From Povalibacter uvarum (lineage in GTDB: Bacteria > Pseudomonadota > Gammaproteobacteria > Steroidobacterales > Steroidobacteraceae): DNA of 64,000 nt. Positions 8,755-17,095 of this stretch are shown here, piece after piece. Numbering within the stretch: the stretch's first letter is position 1; every line of letters starts with the position of its first letter. A model generated the notes under the pieces. It saw only the letters and a list, made by a program, of their open reading frames with translations, did not search any database and was not told where the DNA came from. Location: the NCBI RefSeq assembly GCF_014202975.1, contig NZ_JACHHZ010000002.1, positions 806,001 to 870,000 on the forward strand, in the 5' to 3' direction. The position numbers and the translations under genes were made by a program.

Positions 8755-8904
8755 AGCTATGAGCTGCGAGCTGTGAGCTGCGAGCCAGAGTTGAAGAGAG
8801 CACAGAGATGCTTGCCACGTCGCGTCGATGCATTCCGGCTAGTCGCTCGCAGCTCGTCGCTCATTGCCCACCTCCGCGCATTCTGGCTCATAGCTCGCAG
8901 CCCC
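8755..8904. repeat. Heptad element 2 (recG-ubiA)
   Basis: The left arm (8755-8790) is built of GAGCTAT/GAGCTGC/GAGCTGT units and ends GAGCCAGAG. The right arm (8881-8904) begins TTCTGGCTCATAGCTCGCAG, its inverse. A further inner copy of the right-arm type occurs at about 8837-8866 (GGCTAGTCGCTCGCAGCTCG). The element fills the space from just upstream of the ubiA start to 3 bp from the recG stop codon. It can fold into a hairpin with a loop of about 90 nt. Confidence 0.85.
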
Positions 8905-8907
8905 TCG

Positions 8908-11013
8908 TCATACCTTCCCAAACTGCTCCCCGCGTCCCGTCCAGCGCCGCAGCAGCGGCGCTATGTTCGCCTCATTCGACGTCAGCATCAATTCCGCTGT
9001 CTCCTGCACCTTCGGCAGGAGGTCGGCGTCGCGCATCAGATCGGCGACGCGCATCTGGACGAGGCCGGTCTGCCGCGTGCCCAGCAGTTCGCCGGGCCCG
9101 CGCAGTTCGAGATCACGGCGCGAGATCTCGAAGCCGTCGTTGGTCGCACGCATGACGCTCAGGCGTTCGCGGGCGACTTCCGTCAGCGGCGGACGATACA
9201 GCAGCACGCAGTTGCTTTCTGCCGAACCTCTGCCGACACGTCCGCGCAGCTGGTGGAGCTGCGCGAGGCCCATGCGTTCGGCGTTCTCGATCACCATCAG
9301 GCTGGCGTTCGGAACGTCAACGCCGACTTCGATGACGGTGGTAGCGACGAGCAGGTCGATGCGGCCCGCCTTGAATTCGCTCATCACCGCGTCCTTGTCG
9401 CGAGGCGTCATTCGTCCGTGCACGAGGCCGACGCGCAGCTCCGACAGCGCTTCGGCGAGCACGCGTGCGGTTTCTTCCGCTGCCTGCGCTTCGAGCTGCT
9501 CCGATTCCTCGACCAGCGGGCAAACCCAGTACGCCTGGCGCTTCTGGCGGCAGGCATCGCGGATGCGCAGCACGACTTCATCGCGCCGGCTTTCGGTGAG
9601 CGCGACGGTTTTCACCGGCGTTCGTCCGGGCGGGAGCTCATCGATCACCGAAACATCGAGATCCGCGTACGCCGTCATCGCCAGCGTCCGCGGGATCGGT
9701 GTCGCGGTCATGATGAGCTGATGAGGAAAGCGTCCCGATGCGGCGCCCTTCTCCCGTAACAGCAGCCGCTGGTGAACGCCGAAGCGATGCTGCTCGTCGA
9801 CGATAGCAAGACCAAGCCGCCGGAACTCGACCTGCTCCTGGAACAGGGCGTGCGTCCCGATGACGATCTTTGCATCGCCCGTGGCGATGTCAGCCAACGC
9901 ACGCGTTCGTGCCGGACCCGTTCGCTTGCCCGTCAGCATCGCGATATCGAGACCGAGAGGTGCGAGCCATGCGGCAAAGTTGCGCCCATGCTGTTCAGCG
10001 AGCAGTTCGGTCGGTGCCATCACGGCTGCCTGGAATCCTGACTCGACGGCGCGAACCGCCGCGAGCGCAGCGACAACAGTCTTGCCGCTGCCGACGTCCC
10101 CTTGCACGAGGCGCAGCATCGGGCTCGGCTGATTCAGGTCGCGATCGATCTCCCGCCATGCGCGCTGCTGCGCACCCGTGAGTTTGAAAGGCAGCGAGTC
10201 GACGAACTTCTGCAACAGCGTTCCCTGTGGCTCGAAGGCCCAGCCCGGATCGCGCTGCACCTCGCGTCGCAGCAGCCGCAGGCTCAGGTGATGTGCGAGC
10301 AGTTCCTCGAACGCGAGCCTGCGCTGTGCTGGATGACGATACGTCGAAAGCAGCTCGAGACTCGCATCGGGCGGCGGACGGTGCACGTAGTCGAGTGCAT
10401 CCCGCAGCGACGGCAGATCCAGCTCCCGCAGAGTCGTCTGCGGCAACCAGTCGCGGATCGTTTCATTCGCCACTTCGAGCAGCGCTTGTGAAGTGAGCTG
10501 TCGAAGCCGTCCCTGCTGGACTCCTTCGGTCAGCGGATAGATCGGTGTGAGCGCGGACTCGACCGCGTTCGCGTCCGTCGCAGCGACGCGCCGGTATTCG
10601 GGATGCACGATTTCGAATCCGCCCAACCCGCGGCGAATCTCTCCGAAGCAGCGAATGCGCGTACCCCGTGCGAGACCTTGCTGCTGAGCTGACGAGAAGT
10701 AAAAGAACCTGAGCGTCATCGAGCCGGAGCCGTCGCTGATCCGGCAAAGCAGCTGGCGCCGTCCGCGAAAGGAAATCTCGGTCAGCTGGACGTCGCCTTC
10801 GACCACTGCCCGGTCGCCAAACTGCAGCGACCCGATGGGCACGACGCGCGTCCGATCCTCGTACCGCAGCGGCAGGAGGAAAAGAAGGTCCTGCACGGTG
10901 CTGATACCGAGCTTCTGGAGCTTCTGCGCAAGCGCATCGCCGACACCGCGCAGTGCGGTGACGGGACGAAGCTCCGCGGCAGCGGCAGGCTTGGAGGAAA
11001 TGGCAGTGCTCAT
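8908..11013 (-). CDS. recG: ATP-dependent DNA helicase RecG
   Basis: Branch-migrating helicase that remodels stalled replication forks and Holliday junctions. At 701 residues it is full length. It has an N-terminal HhH-like segment (LRGVGDALAQKLQKLGI), an OB-fold wedge domain (about 60-150), Walker A GDVGSGKT (305-312), the DEQH box (406-409), and motifs TPIPRTLAMT and HGRMTPRDK. It lies downstream of rpoZ, spoT and ridA on the minus strand, the standard order in gammaproteobacteria, though heptad elements separate each pair. Confidence 0.97.
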   Translation of the reverse strand: MSTAISSKPAAAAELRPVTALRGVGDALAQKLQKLGISTVQDLLFLLPLRYEDRTRVVPIGSLQFGDRAVVEGDVQLTEISFRGRRQLLCRISDGSGSMTLRFFYFSSAQQQGLARGTRIRCFGEIRRGLGGFEIVHPEYRRVAATDANAVESALTPIYPLTEGVQQGRLRQLTSQALLEVANETIRDWLPQTTLRELDLPSLRDALDYVHRPPPDASLELLSTYRHPAQRRLAFEELLAHHLSLRLLRREVQRDPGWAFEPQGTLLQKFVDSLPFKLTGAQQRAWREIDRDLNQPSPMLRLVQGDVGSGKTVVAALAAVRAVESGFQAAVMAPTELLAEQHGRNFAAWLAPLGLDIAMLTGKRTGPARTRALADIATGDAKIVIGTHALFQEQVEFRRLGLAIVDEQHRFGVHQRLLLREKGAASGRFPHQLIMTATPIPRTLAMTAYADLDVSVIDELPPGRTPVKTVALTESRRDEVVLRIRDACRQKRQAYWVCPLVEESEQLEAQAAEETARVLAEALSELRVGLVHGRMTPRDKDAVMSEFKAGRIDLLVATTVIEVGVDVPNASLMVIENAERMGLAQLHQLRGRVGRGSAESNCVLLYRPPLTEVARERLSVMRATNDGFEISRRDLELRGPGELLGTRQTGLVQMRVADLMRDADLLPKVQETAELMLTSNEANIAPLLRRWTGRGEQFGKV

Positions 11014-11041
11014 GAATCGCCGTCCGTGGCGAGTTTAAACA

Positions 11042-11134
11042 GGCATGAGGCTCGAGGCGCGAGACTCGAGCCAGAGTTCCCTGCAGCAAATGCGGTCCTT
11101 CTGGCTCGAGCCTCGCGCCTCAAGCCTCGTGCCT
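11042..11134. repeat. Heptad element 3 (ridA-recG)
   Basis: The left arm (11042-11076) is made of GAGGCTC/GAGGCGC/GAGACTC units and ends GAGCCAGAG. The right arm (11099-11134) starts TTCTGGCTCGAGCCTCGCGC. Aligned as inverted copies over 35 nt, the arms match at 31 positions. The loop is 22 nt. The element lies between the ridA stop (11142) and the recG start (11013). Confidence 0.88.
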
Positions 11135-11141
11135 CCTTCAT

Positions 11142-11525
11142 TCACTCCAGCTCGACCACGCAGTCCATCTCGACGGCGGCACCTTTTGGCAGTGCTGCGA
11201 CCTGGATGGCGGCGCGAGCGGGATACGGCTCTTTGAAATACTCGGCCATGATCTGGTTCAGCAGCGCGAAGTGGGAAAGGTCGGTCAGGAAGACGTTGAG
11301 CTTCGTGACGTTCGCGAACGTGCCGCCCGAGGCGGTGATGATCGCCTTGAGATTGTCGAAGACGCGGCGGATCTGCGCATCCATCGAGGTCGTGACCAGC
11401 TGGCCCGTCTTGGGATCGAGCGGAATCTGTCCGGAAACGTAGACGGTGCCGCCAACTTTGACGGCTTGCGAGTAAGTACCGACAGCCGCGGGAGCGTCGG
11501 GCGTGGAGATGATGGTGCGGGGCAT
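11142..11525 (-). CDS. ridA: RidA family enamine/imine deaminase
   Basis: Small trimeric protein that hydrolyses reactive 2-aminoacrylate-type enamines from PLP enzymes. At 127 residues it is the normal length. The substrate-carboxylate Arg104 sits in YPARAAIQVAALPKGAAVE, and the family segments GTYSQAV and VYVSGQIPLDP are present. It lies between spoT and recG, as in many gammaproteobacteria. The start at 11525 follows a heptad arm and the sequence GAGGTCTTTCTC, in which GAGG is the likely ribosome site. Confidence 0.95.
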   Translation of the reverse strand: MPRTIISTPDAPAAVGTYSQAVKVGGTVYVSGQIPLDPKTGQLVTTSMDAQIRRVFDNLKAIITASGGTFANVTKLNVFLTDLSHFALLNQIMAEYFKEPYPARAAIQVAALPKGAAVEMDCVVELE

Positions 11526-11540
11526 GAGAAAGACCTCGAA

Positions 11541-11672
11541 GAAGCGGTGAGCGATGAGCTGCGAGCGGTGAGCCAGAAGCGGACGGGCTGCATTGTCCTG
11601 CGGTGCGCGCGTCCTGCCTAGTCAGCGGGGCGTCCGGCTTCTCTGGCTCATCGCTCGCAGCTCGCCGCTACC
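11541..11672. repeat. Heptad element 4 (spoT-ridA)
   Basis: The left arm (11541-11578) has units GAGCGAT, GAGCTGC and GAGCGGT and ends GAGCCAGAAG. The right arm (11639-11672) begins TTCTCTGGCTCATCGCTCGC. About 21 of 22 core positions pair. The loop also holds a short GGACGGG / CGTCCGG inverted pair, which lengthens the potential stem. Confidence 0.87.
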
Positions 11673-11682
11673 AGCTCTCTTT

Positions 11683-13842
11683 TCACGCAAGCACCCGCGT
11701 AACCCTCATCACCTCCGGCATCTTCCGGAGATTCTTGATCACCGTCGCGAGCTGCTTCCGGTTGCGCACCTGCAGATCGAAGATCAGGGTCGATGCGTCG
11801 CCATCGCGCTCATCGACCGCGACGTGTTCGATATTCGTATCCGTCGATGCGATGTTGGAGGCGATCGCCGCGAGCGCGCCCATGCGATTGGTGACATCGA
11901 TGCGGATCTCGACGTTGAAGAGGCGATCGAGGTTTGGTTGCCACGCGACCGACAGCCATTTGTCCGGCTGCTTGCGGTAGTTGTGCAGGTTGCCGCAGAC
12001 CTCGCGATGGATCACGACGCCGCGACCGCTCGACAGGTACGCCATGATCGGATCGTTCGGGATCGGGAAGCAGCAGCGGGCGTACGTGACGACCATGCCT
12101 TCAGTGCCTGCAATCGCCAGAGGACCCGATTGCGGCACCGGCTCAGCGGGCGCCTGGGCATCGGCGGGCATGAGCCTGCGCGCAACCAGCGGCGCGAGAC
12201 GTTCGCCGAGGCCGATGCGCTCGAACAATTCTTCCGCGCTCTTGAGATTGAGCTCAGAGGCCGCGGCCTGGATGCGCTCCTCCGGAATCTTCTTCAGTGC
12301 CAGCGCAAGATCGCTGAGCGCCTGGTTGAGGAGCCGCTTGCCGAGCTCGACCGCCTCGGAGTGCTTCAGCCCCTTGAGGTAGTGACGGATGGCCGCACGC
12401 GCCTTCGCGGTCACGACGAAGTTCACCCACGCCGGATTCGGAGTCGCGCCCTTCGCGGTGATGATCTCGACCGTCTGACCGTTGCGCAGCGGCGTGCGCA
12501 GTGGCACCAGACGACGATCGATCTTCGCAGCGACGCAATGATTGCCGATGTCGGTGTGCACGCTGTAGGCGAAGTCGACCGCGGTGGCGTTGCGCGGCAG
12601 GCGACGGATCTCGCCGCGTGGCGTGAACACGTAGACCTTGTCGGGGAAGAGGTCGACCTTGACGCTCTCCATGAACTCTTCGGAGTTGCCGCCGTGCTGC
12701 ATCTCCATGAGCTGCTGCAGCCACTCGCTCGCGCGATCGCGATACGCGCGGCCCTGGTCTTCGCCGCTCTTGTATTGCCAGTGCGCAGCGATGCCCGCCT
12801 CCGCGACGCTGTGCATTTCCTCGGTCCGGATCTGCACTTCGATGGGCATGCCGTTCGGGCCGAACAAGGTCGTGTGCAGCGACTGGTAACCGTTGATGCG
12901 CGGGATCGCGATGTAATCCTTGAAGCGGCCGGGCATCGGTCGATACAGGCCATGCACCAGGCCGAGCGCGCGATAGCAGGTGTCGACGCTGTCGACGACG
13001 ATGCGGAAGCCGAACACGTCGACGATCGAATTGAGCGGCGCGCGCTTGCGACGCATCTTCTGATAGACGCTGTAGAGGTGCTTCTCGCGGCCTTCCACGC
13101 GGCCTTTGATGCCTGCCTTCTGCAGGCCGCCTCGCAGGTTGTCGGCGATCTTGCCGACGAACTGCTTCTGGTTCCCGCGCGCCTTTTTCAGCGCGCGTTC
13201 GATGATGCGATAGCGACCCGGGTACAGCGACTTGAAGCCGAGGTCCTCGAGCTCCGATTTCACCGAATGAATGCCGAGGCGGTTCGCAATCGGTGCGTAG
13301 ATCTCGAGCGTTTCACGGGCGATCGTGCGTCGTTTCGCCGGCGGCATCGCGCCGAGCGTGCGCATGTTGTGCGTGCGGTCCGCGAGCTTGACCATGACGA
13401 CGCGGATATCGCGCACCATGGCGAGCAGCATCTTGCGGAAGGACTCAGCCTGCGCCTCGGCGCGGCTGCGGAACTGGATCTGGTCCAGTTTCGAAACGCC
13501 ATCGACCAGCTCCGCGACCTCCGCTCCGAAGCGTTCGGCGATCTCTTCCTTCGCGGTTGCGGTGTCTTCAATGACGTCATGCAGGATGGCGGCGACGATC
13601 GTCTGCGCATCGAGATGCAGGTCGGCAAGGATGTCAGCGACCGCCACTGGGTGGGCGATGTAGGGCTCGCCGCTCAGGCGCTTCTGGCCGTGATGGGCCT
13701 GCGCACCGAATTCATACGCGTCGCGGACGCGGTCGACCTGCGCGGGCGGCAGGTAGGTTTCGAGTTTGTTGAGAAGCTGCGTGACGCCAATCGAACGTCT
13801 TCCGGTCGGCAGCAGACCCAGAATGGAAGACGCGTAATCCAT
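11683..13842 (-). CDS. spoT: Bifunctional (p)ppGpp synthetase/hydrolase SpoT
   Basis: Stringent-response enzyme that makes and degrades (p)ppGpp. The 719-residue protein has an intact HD hydrolase domain (ILHDVIED, His88-Asp89), a synthetase domain with GRFKDYIAIPRINGYQSLHT, a TGS domain (VYVFTPRGEIRRLPRNATAV) and a C-terminal ACT domain. The RFKD loop is the type found in bifunctional Rel/SpoT enzymes rather than RelA. It is downstream of rpoZ with a heptad element between them. Both activities appear intact by motif. Confidence 0.96.
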   Translation of the reverse strand: MDYASSILGLLPTGRRSIGVTQLLNKLETYLPPAQVDRVRDAYEFGAQAHHGQKRLSGEPYIAHPVAVADILADLHLDAQTIVAAILHDVIEDTATAKEEIAERFGAEVAELVDGVSKLDQIQFRSRAEAQAESFRKMLLAMVRDIRVVMVKLADRTHNMRTLGAMPPAKRRTIARETLEIYAPIANRLGIHSVKSELEDLGFKSLYPGRYRIIERALKKARGNQKQFVGKIADNLRGGLQKAGIKGRVEGREKHLYSVYQKMRRKRAPLNSIVDVFGFRIVVDSVDTCYRALGLVHGLYRPMPGRFKDYIAIPRINGYQSLHTTLFGPNGMPIEVQIRTEEMHSVAEAGIAAHWQYKSGEDQGRAYRDRASEWLQQLMEMQHGGNSEEFMESVKVDLFPDKVYVFTPRGEIRRLPRNATAVDFAYSVHTDIGNHCVAAKIDRRLVPLRTPLRNGQTVEIITAKGATPNPAWVNFVVTAKARAAIRHYLKGLKHSEAVELGKRLLNQALSDLALALKKIPEERIQAAASELNLKSAEELFERIGLGERLAPLVARRLMPADAQAPAEPVPQSGPLAIAGTEGMVVTYARCCFPIPNDPIMAYLSSGRGVVIHREVCGNLHNYRKQPDKWLSVAWQPNLDRLFNVEIRIDVTNRMGALAAIASNIASTDTNIEHVAVDERDGDASTLIFDLQVRNRKQLATVIKNLRKMPEVMRVTRVLA

Positions 13843-13848
13843 GGGGGG

Positions 13849-13942
13849 AAGCGGTTGGCGGTTGGCGGTTAACGGTTAGTACAGAGGAGAGCACACCCCT
13901 CACTTCTTGCCAACCGCTACCCGCTACCCGCTAACCGCTTCT
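13849..13942. repeat. Heptad element 5 (rpoZ-spoT)
   Basis: The left arm (13849-13879) is a run of GCGGTTG/GCGGTTA units beginning AAGCGGTTGGCGG. The right arm (13910-13942) is the inverse, ACCGCTACCCGCTAACCGCT, ending in CTTCTCC. The loop contains CAGAGGAGAGCACA, similar to the loop edge of element 2. The left arm is 6 bp from the spoT ATG and the right arm 4 bp from the rpoZ stop codon. Confidence 0.87.
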
Positions 13943-13946
13943 CCGA

Positions 13947-14234
13947 TCAGTCCCCCAGGCCGAGGTGGGGGGCGCGGATTTCGCCGGACATCATCATGTC
14001 GGCGTCGGGCATCATTTCCGGAGCAGGACGCTGCTCGACCTCTTCCAGGATTTCCGGGCCGATATGGCCGGCGGCGATTTCCCGCAGGGCCACGACCGTC
14101 ATCTTGTCGTTTTCGACGTCGACCGTCGGCTCCGCCCCATTGGCGAGCTTGCGGGACCGCTTGGCGGCAACCATGACCAGCTGGAACAGGTTGGGAACGT
14201 TCTGCAGACAGTCTTCGACAGTGATACGAGCCAT
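13947..14234 (-). CDS. rpoZ: RNA polymerase omega subunit
   Basis: Omega subunit that helps assemble RNA polymerase. From ATG 14234 it is 95 residues, beginning [20 protein letters not shown] and followed by [11 protein letters not shown], the family signature. The C-terminal tail is acidic and Met-rich ([10 protein letters not shown]), which is usual for omega. Longer in-frame extensions would run into a heptad arm and are unlikely. gmk, often upstream of rpoZ, is not adjacent here; the next gene upstream is a divergent cytochrome c. Confidence 0.95.
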   Translation of the reverse strand: MARITVEDCLQNVPNLFQLVMVAAKRSRKLANGAEPTVDVENDKMTVVALREIAAGHIGPEILEEVEQRPAPEMMPDADMMMSGEIRAPHLGLGD

Positions 14235-14303
14235 GAAAACCTCGAAACGGGCGGGGTGGCGCCGGGGGCAGGATGCCCGGGCGCGGCGAAAGTATAGCGG
14301 CAA

Positions 14304-14433
14304 GAAGCGGATAGCGGTTAGCGGTTGGCGGTTGGGGGGAGAATTAGGGGAAGGGCTTAAGGCGCGGATCTGCTCGGGTCCGGGTGCGGTCTTCGGCTTT
14401 CCCATCCGCCATCCGCTATCCGCTATCTACTTC
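14304..14433. repeat. Heptad element 6 (rpoZ / cytochrome c divergent region)
   Basis: Two 33-nt arms (14304-14336 and 14401-14433) surround a 64-nt loop. Compared as inverted copies they differ at five sites. Three of those are the same T/A change in three consecutive heptads (GCGGTTA on the left, GCGGATA on the right). The right arm ends CTACTTC, as in element 16. The region also must contain the divergent promoters for rpoZ and the cytochrome c gene. Confidence 0.87.
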
Positions 14434-14526
14434 TTTCCGCTACCATTGCGCCCCCCCGCTGACCGGTAACTCACTGGCCCTCGAGCCGTCAGCGCAGAAT
14501 TTGCCAAGAAAGTGCGGAGACGAGGA

Positions 14527-15159
14527 ATGAAGTTTCGACCGACCCTGCTGGCGTTCGGCCTGGGTGCAATCGCGATCGCCACGAGCATCGGCGCTCACGC
14601 CGAGGGCAATGTAGAGAACGGCAAGAAGCTGGCGTACACCTGCCACGGCTGCCACGGCGTTCCGAACTACAAGAACGCCTTCCCCAGCTACCGCGTGCCG
14701 AAGCTCGGCAATCAGAACGCGAAGTACATCGAAGCTGCTTTGAAGGAGTACGCCGACGGCGCGCGTCCGCACGCTACGATGCACTCGCAGGCGACGACCC
14801 TCAACGATCAGGACCGCGCGGACATCGCGGCCTATCTGCACGCCGAAGGCGTCAACCCGGAAGTCGAAGTCGTCGGCACGCCGCCGGCAGCCACTCAGAC
14901 CTGTGTTCAGTGCCATGGGGCAAACGGCGCGAAGGCTTTGTCGGATGAATATCCGGCGCTCGCGGGCCAGTATCCGGACTACATCGTCCAGGCGCTCAAG
15001 GATTACAAGAGCGGCAAGCGCAAGAACCCGATCATGGCGGGCATCATCGCCGGGGTGGATGAGAAGGATTTCGAAGCGCTCGCCCACTTCTTCTCGCAGC
15101 AGGGCGGCCTCTGCGGCACGGACCAGATCCTCAAGCACGGCAAGTGCGAAAAGAAGTGA
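14527..15159 (+). CDS. Dihaem cytochrome c (c4-like)
   Basis: Exported electron carrier with two class I cytochrome c domains. From ATG 14527 (behind GACGAGGA) it is 210 residues. A signal peptide ends near AHA (residue 25). Haem sites are CHGCH (39-43) and CVQCH (126-130). Candidate axial Met ligands follow in ATMHSQATTL and IMAGIIAG. It could feed the aa3 oxidase encoded nearby, but that is inference. acuI follows after a heptad element. Confidence 0.88.
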   Translation: MKFRPTLLAFGLGAIAIATSIGAHAEGNVENGKKLAYTCHGCHGVPNYKNAFPSYRVPKLGNQNAKYIEAALKEYADGARPHATMHSQATTLNDQDRADIAAYLHAEGVNPEVEVVGTPPAATQTCVQCHGANGAKALSDEYPALAGQYPDYIVQALKDYKSGKRKNPIMAGIIAGVDEKDFEALAHFFSQQGGLCGTDQILKHGKCEKK

Positions 15160-15162
15160 TCT

Positions 15163-15226
15163 GACCTGTGACCGGTGACGGGTGACGAACGTTACCCGTC
15201 ACGGATCACCCGGCACTGGTCACTCC
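15163..15226. repeat. Heptad element 7 (cytochrome c-acuI)
   Basis: A compact version without a long loop. GTGACCG GTGACGG GTGACGA units (15163-15190) are followed immediately by GTTACCCGTCACGGATCACC and more inverted units (15191-15226). The centre GAACGTTACC lets the arms pair directly. It starts 3 bp after the cytochrome stop codon and ends 13 bp before the acuI ATG. It lacks the CCAGAA core. Confidence 0.8.
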
Positions 15227-15239
15227 GGCGGCTGTCACC

Positions 15240-16235
15240 ATGGCTCATTCCTTTCGCGCGTTTCGCATCCACCAGGAGAATGGTCGGGTCGCCCCGCGCC
15301 TCGAAACCATTTCTCTCGATGATCTGGCCGCGGGCGAGGTCGTCGTCAAAGTCGAATATTCCACGATCAACTACAAGGACGCGCTCGCAGCGACTGGCGC
15401 CGGCAAGATCCTGCGTCGTTATCCCCTCGTAGGCGGTATCGACCTCGCCGGCCGCGTCGTGAGTTCGACCGATGCGGCGTTCAAGCCAGGCGATCCGGTT
15501 CTCGTCAACGGCTGCGGGCTCTCGGAAACACACGATGGCGGCTACGCGCAGTTCGCGCGAGTGAAGAGCGAATGGGTCGTACCGATTCCTGCCGGTCTCG
15601 ACGCGTGGCAGTGCATGGCACTGGGAACGGCCGGCTACACCGCTGCTCTCGGCATTCACCGGATGGAACAGAACGGTCAGCAACCCGACCAGGGTGAGAT
15701 CGTCGTGACCGGCGCCACCGGGGGCGTCGGCAGTCTCGCCATCGACATGCTCGCGGGTCGCGGTTATCGCGCGGTGGCGGTGACGGGCAAATCAAGCGCG
15801 GAGGAATACCTGCGATCGCTGGGCGCTGCGCGTGTTCTCCTGCGCGAATCCATCAACCTGGGATCGCGGCCCCTCGAAGAAGCGCAGTGGGCAGGTGCGA
15901 TCGACAACGTCGGCGGCGATCTGCTCGCCTGGCTGACGCGCACCACGAATTTCTGGGGCAACATCGCGAGCATCGGCATGGCGGGCAGCGGCGAGCTCAA
16001 GTCGACCGTGTTCCCTTTCATCTTGCGCGGCGTGAACCTGCTCGGGATCAATTCGGTATTCACGCCCCGTGCGCTGCGGCTTGCCGTCTGGCAGCGGCTG
16101 GCATCGGATCTGAAGCCCCGTCATCTCGATCGCATCGTGTCGGCGACGATTGATTTCGATCAGTTGCCCGGCGCCTTCGATGCTTTCATCCAGGGCAAGG
16201 TCACCGGTCGCGTCGTGGTGCGGATCGGCGAATGA
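15240..16235 (+). CDS. acuI: Acrylyl-CoA reductase (NADPH) AcuI/YhdH family
   Basis: Zinc-free medium-chain reductase of the YhdH/AcuI group, which reduces toxic acrylyl-CoA to propionyl-CoA. The 331-residue length fits. Motifs include STINYKDALAATGAGKILRR, NGCGLSETHDGGYAQFARVK, the nucleotide-binding VTGATGGVGSLA, and NFWGNIASIGMAGSGELKST. The start codon directly follows heptad element 7. Substrate assignment rests on family only; a related quinone oxidoreductase role is possible. Confidence 0.85.
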   Translation: MAHSFRAFRIHQENGRVAPRLETISLDDLAAGEVVVKVEYSTINYKDALAATGAGKILRRYPLVGGIDLAGRVVSSTDAAFKPGDPVLVNGCGLSETHDGGYAQFARVKSEWVVPIPAGLDAWQCMALGTAGYTAALGIHRMEQNGQQPDQGEIVVTGATGGVGSLAIDMLAGRGYRAVAVTGKSSAEEYLRSLGAARVLLRESINLGSRPLEEAQWAGAIDNVGGDLLAWLTRTTNFWGNIASIGMAGSGELKSTVFPFILRGVNLLGINSVFTPRALRLAVWQRLASDLKPRHLDRIVSATIDFDQLPGAFDAFIQGKVTGRVVVRIGE

Positions 16236-16311
16236 GCAGCCCGCACTGAACCGCGGCGCGTCTCGCGGAGGAACGACCTTCGCGCGCAACGTTCACTCTC
16301 TTCCTGACCGC

Positions 16312-16947
16312 ATGAATCCAGTCACTACACTCATCGAAGGCGCGGCGAAATTCGGCATCGCCCTGAGCGAATCCCAGGGCGCGCGGTTGCTGCGCGTGCT
16401 CGATGAGCTCGACGACTGGAATCAGCGCATGAATCTCACCGCCATTCGTGAGCGCCCCGCGCAGATCACCAAGCATCTGCTCGACAGCCTGTCGGTTCAG
16501 CCGTTCCTGCGCGGCGAACGAATCTGCGATATCGGCACCGGAGCGGGATTTCCCGGGATTCCGCTCGCAATTGCGTGTCCCGAAAAGCACTTCACGCTCG
16601 TCGACTCGACGGCGAAGAAACTGAAGTTCATCGATCATGTGGCGCAGTTGCTCGAACTCGCCAACATCCGCACGGTTCACACCCGCGCGGAAAGCTACAA
16701 GCCCGACGAGAGATTCGACGCGGTTCTCTCGCGTGCCGTAGGCCCCGTGGACCAGTTCGTCAAGTGGACCGGACACCTCATTGTCGGCGGCGGGCGACTG
16801 CTGGCGATGAAGGGGCGATACCCTGAAGACGAGCTCAAGAAATTGCCCAACGGGTGGAAACTCGCGGCCGTCCATCGACTTGAAGTGCCCGGTCTGGACG
16901 AAGAACGGCATCTTGTGGAAATCTGCCGCAGCCACGACAAGATTTAG
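16312..16947 (+). CDS. rsmG: 16S rRNA (guanine527-N7)-methyltransferase RsmG
   Basis: Methylates G527 of 16S rRNA using SAM. From ATG 16312 it is 211 residues with the SAM motif ICDIGTGAGFPGIPLA (71-86), NQRMNLTAIRE and the later LSRAVGPVDQFVKWT. It precedes parA and parB, the usual chromosomal order, but mnmG is not upstream; acuI occupies that place. The 148-bp gap to parA is filled by a heptad element. Confidence 0.95.
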   Translation: MNPVTTLIEGAAKFGIALSESQGARLLRVLDELDDWNQRMNLTAIRERPAQITKHLLDSLSVQPFLRGERICDIGTGAGFPGIPLAIACPEKHFTLVDSTAKKLKFIDHVAQLLELANIRTVHTRAESYKPDERFDAVLSRAVGPVDQFVKWTGHLIVGGGRLLAMKGRYPEDELKKLPNGWKLAAVHRLEVPGLDEERHLVEICRSHDKI

Positions 16948-17089
16948 GGCTGCTGGCCGCTGGCTACTGGCAGCCGGCCAGAATAAAGTCAGCAGATTCT
17001 TTGGCAGCGCCCCCATTCGAGAAACTGCAGATGGCTCGCACGTACATACTTCTCTGGCCGATTGCCGGCTGCCAGTAGCCAGCGGCCAA
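16948..17089. repeat. Heptad element 8 (rsmG-parA)
   Basis: The left arm (16948-16983) begins at the first base after the rsmG stop codon. It has units such as TGGCCGC and TGGCTAC and ends GGCCAGAA. The right arm (17050-17089) begins TTCTCTGGCC. The core 16954-16978 pairs perfectly with 17064-17088, a 25-bp stem. The element ends 6 bp before the parA ATG. Confidence 0.9.
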
Positions 17090-17095
17090 TTTCTC

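Noticed and set aside
8755-8904. Heptad repeats considered as a CRISPR-like array
   Set aside because: The units are 7 bp, contiguous and arranged as inverted arms. There are no regular unique spacers and no cas genes.
7786-9759. 657-codon plus-strand frame covering ubiA and part of recG
   Set aside because: Low-complexity Arg/Gln/His composition and full overlap with two conserved minus-strand genes. It also runs through a heptad element.
11593-13872. 759-codon plus-strand frame opposite spoT
   Set aside because: Antisense to a complete SpoT with intact HD, synthetase, TGS and ACT domains; composition typical of a shadow frame.
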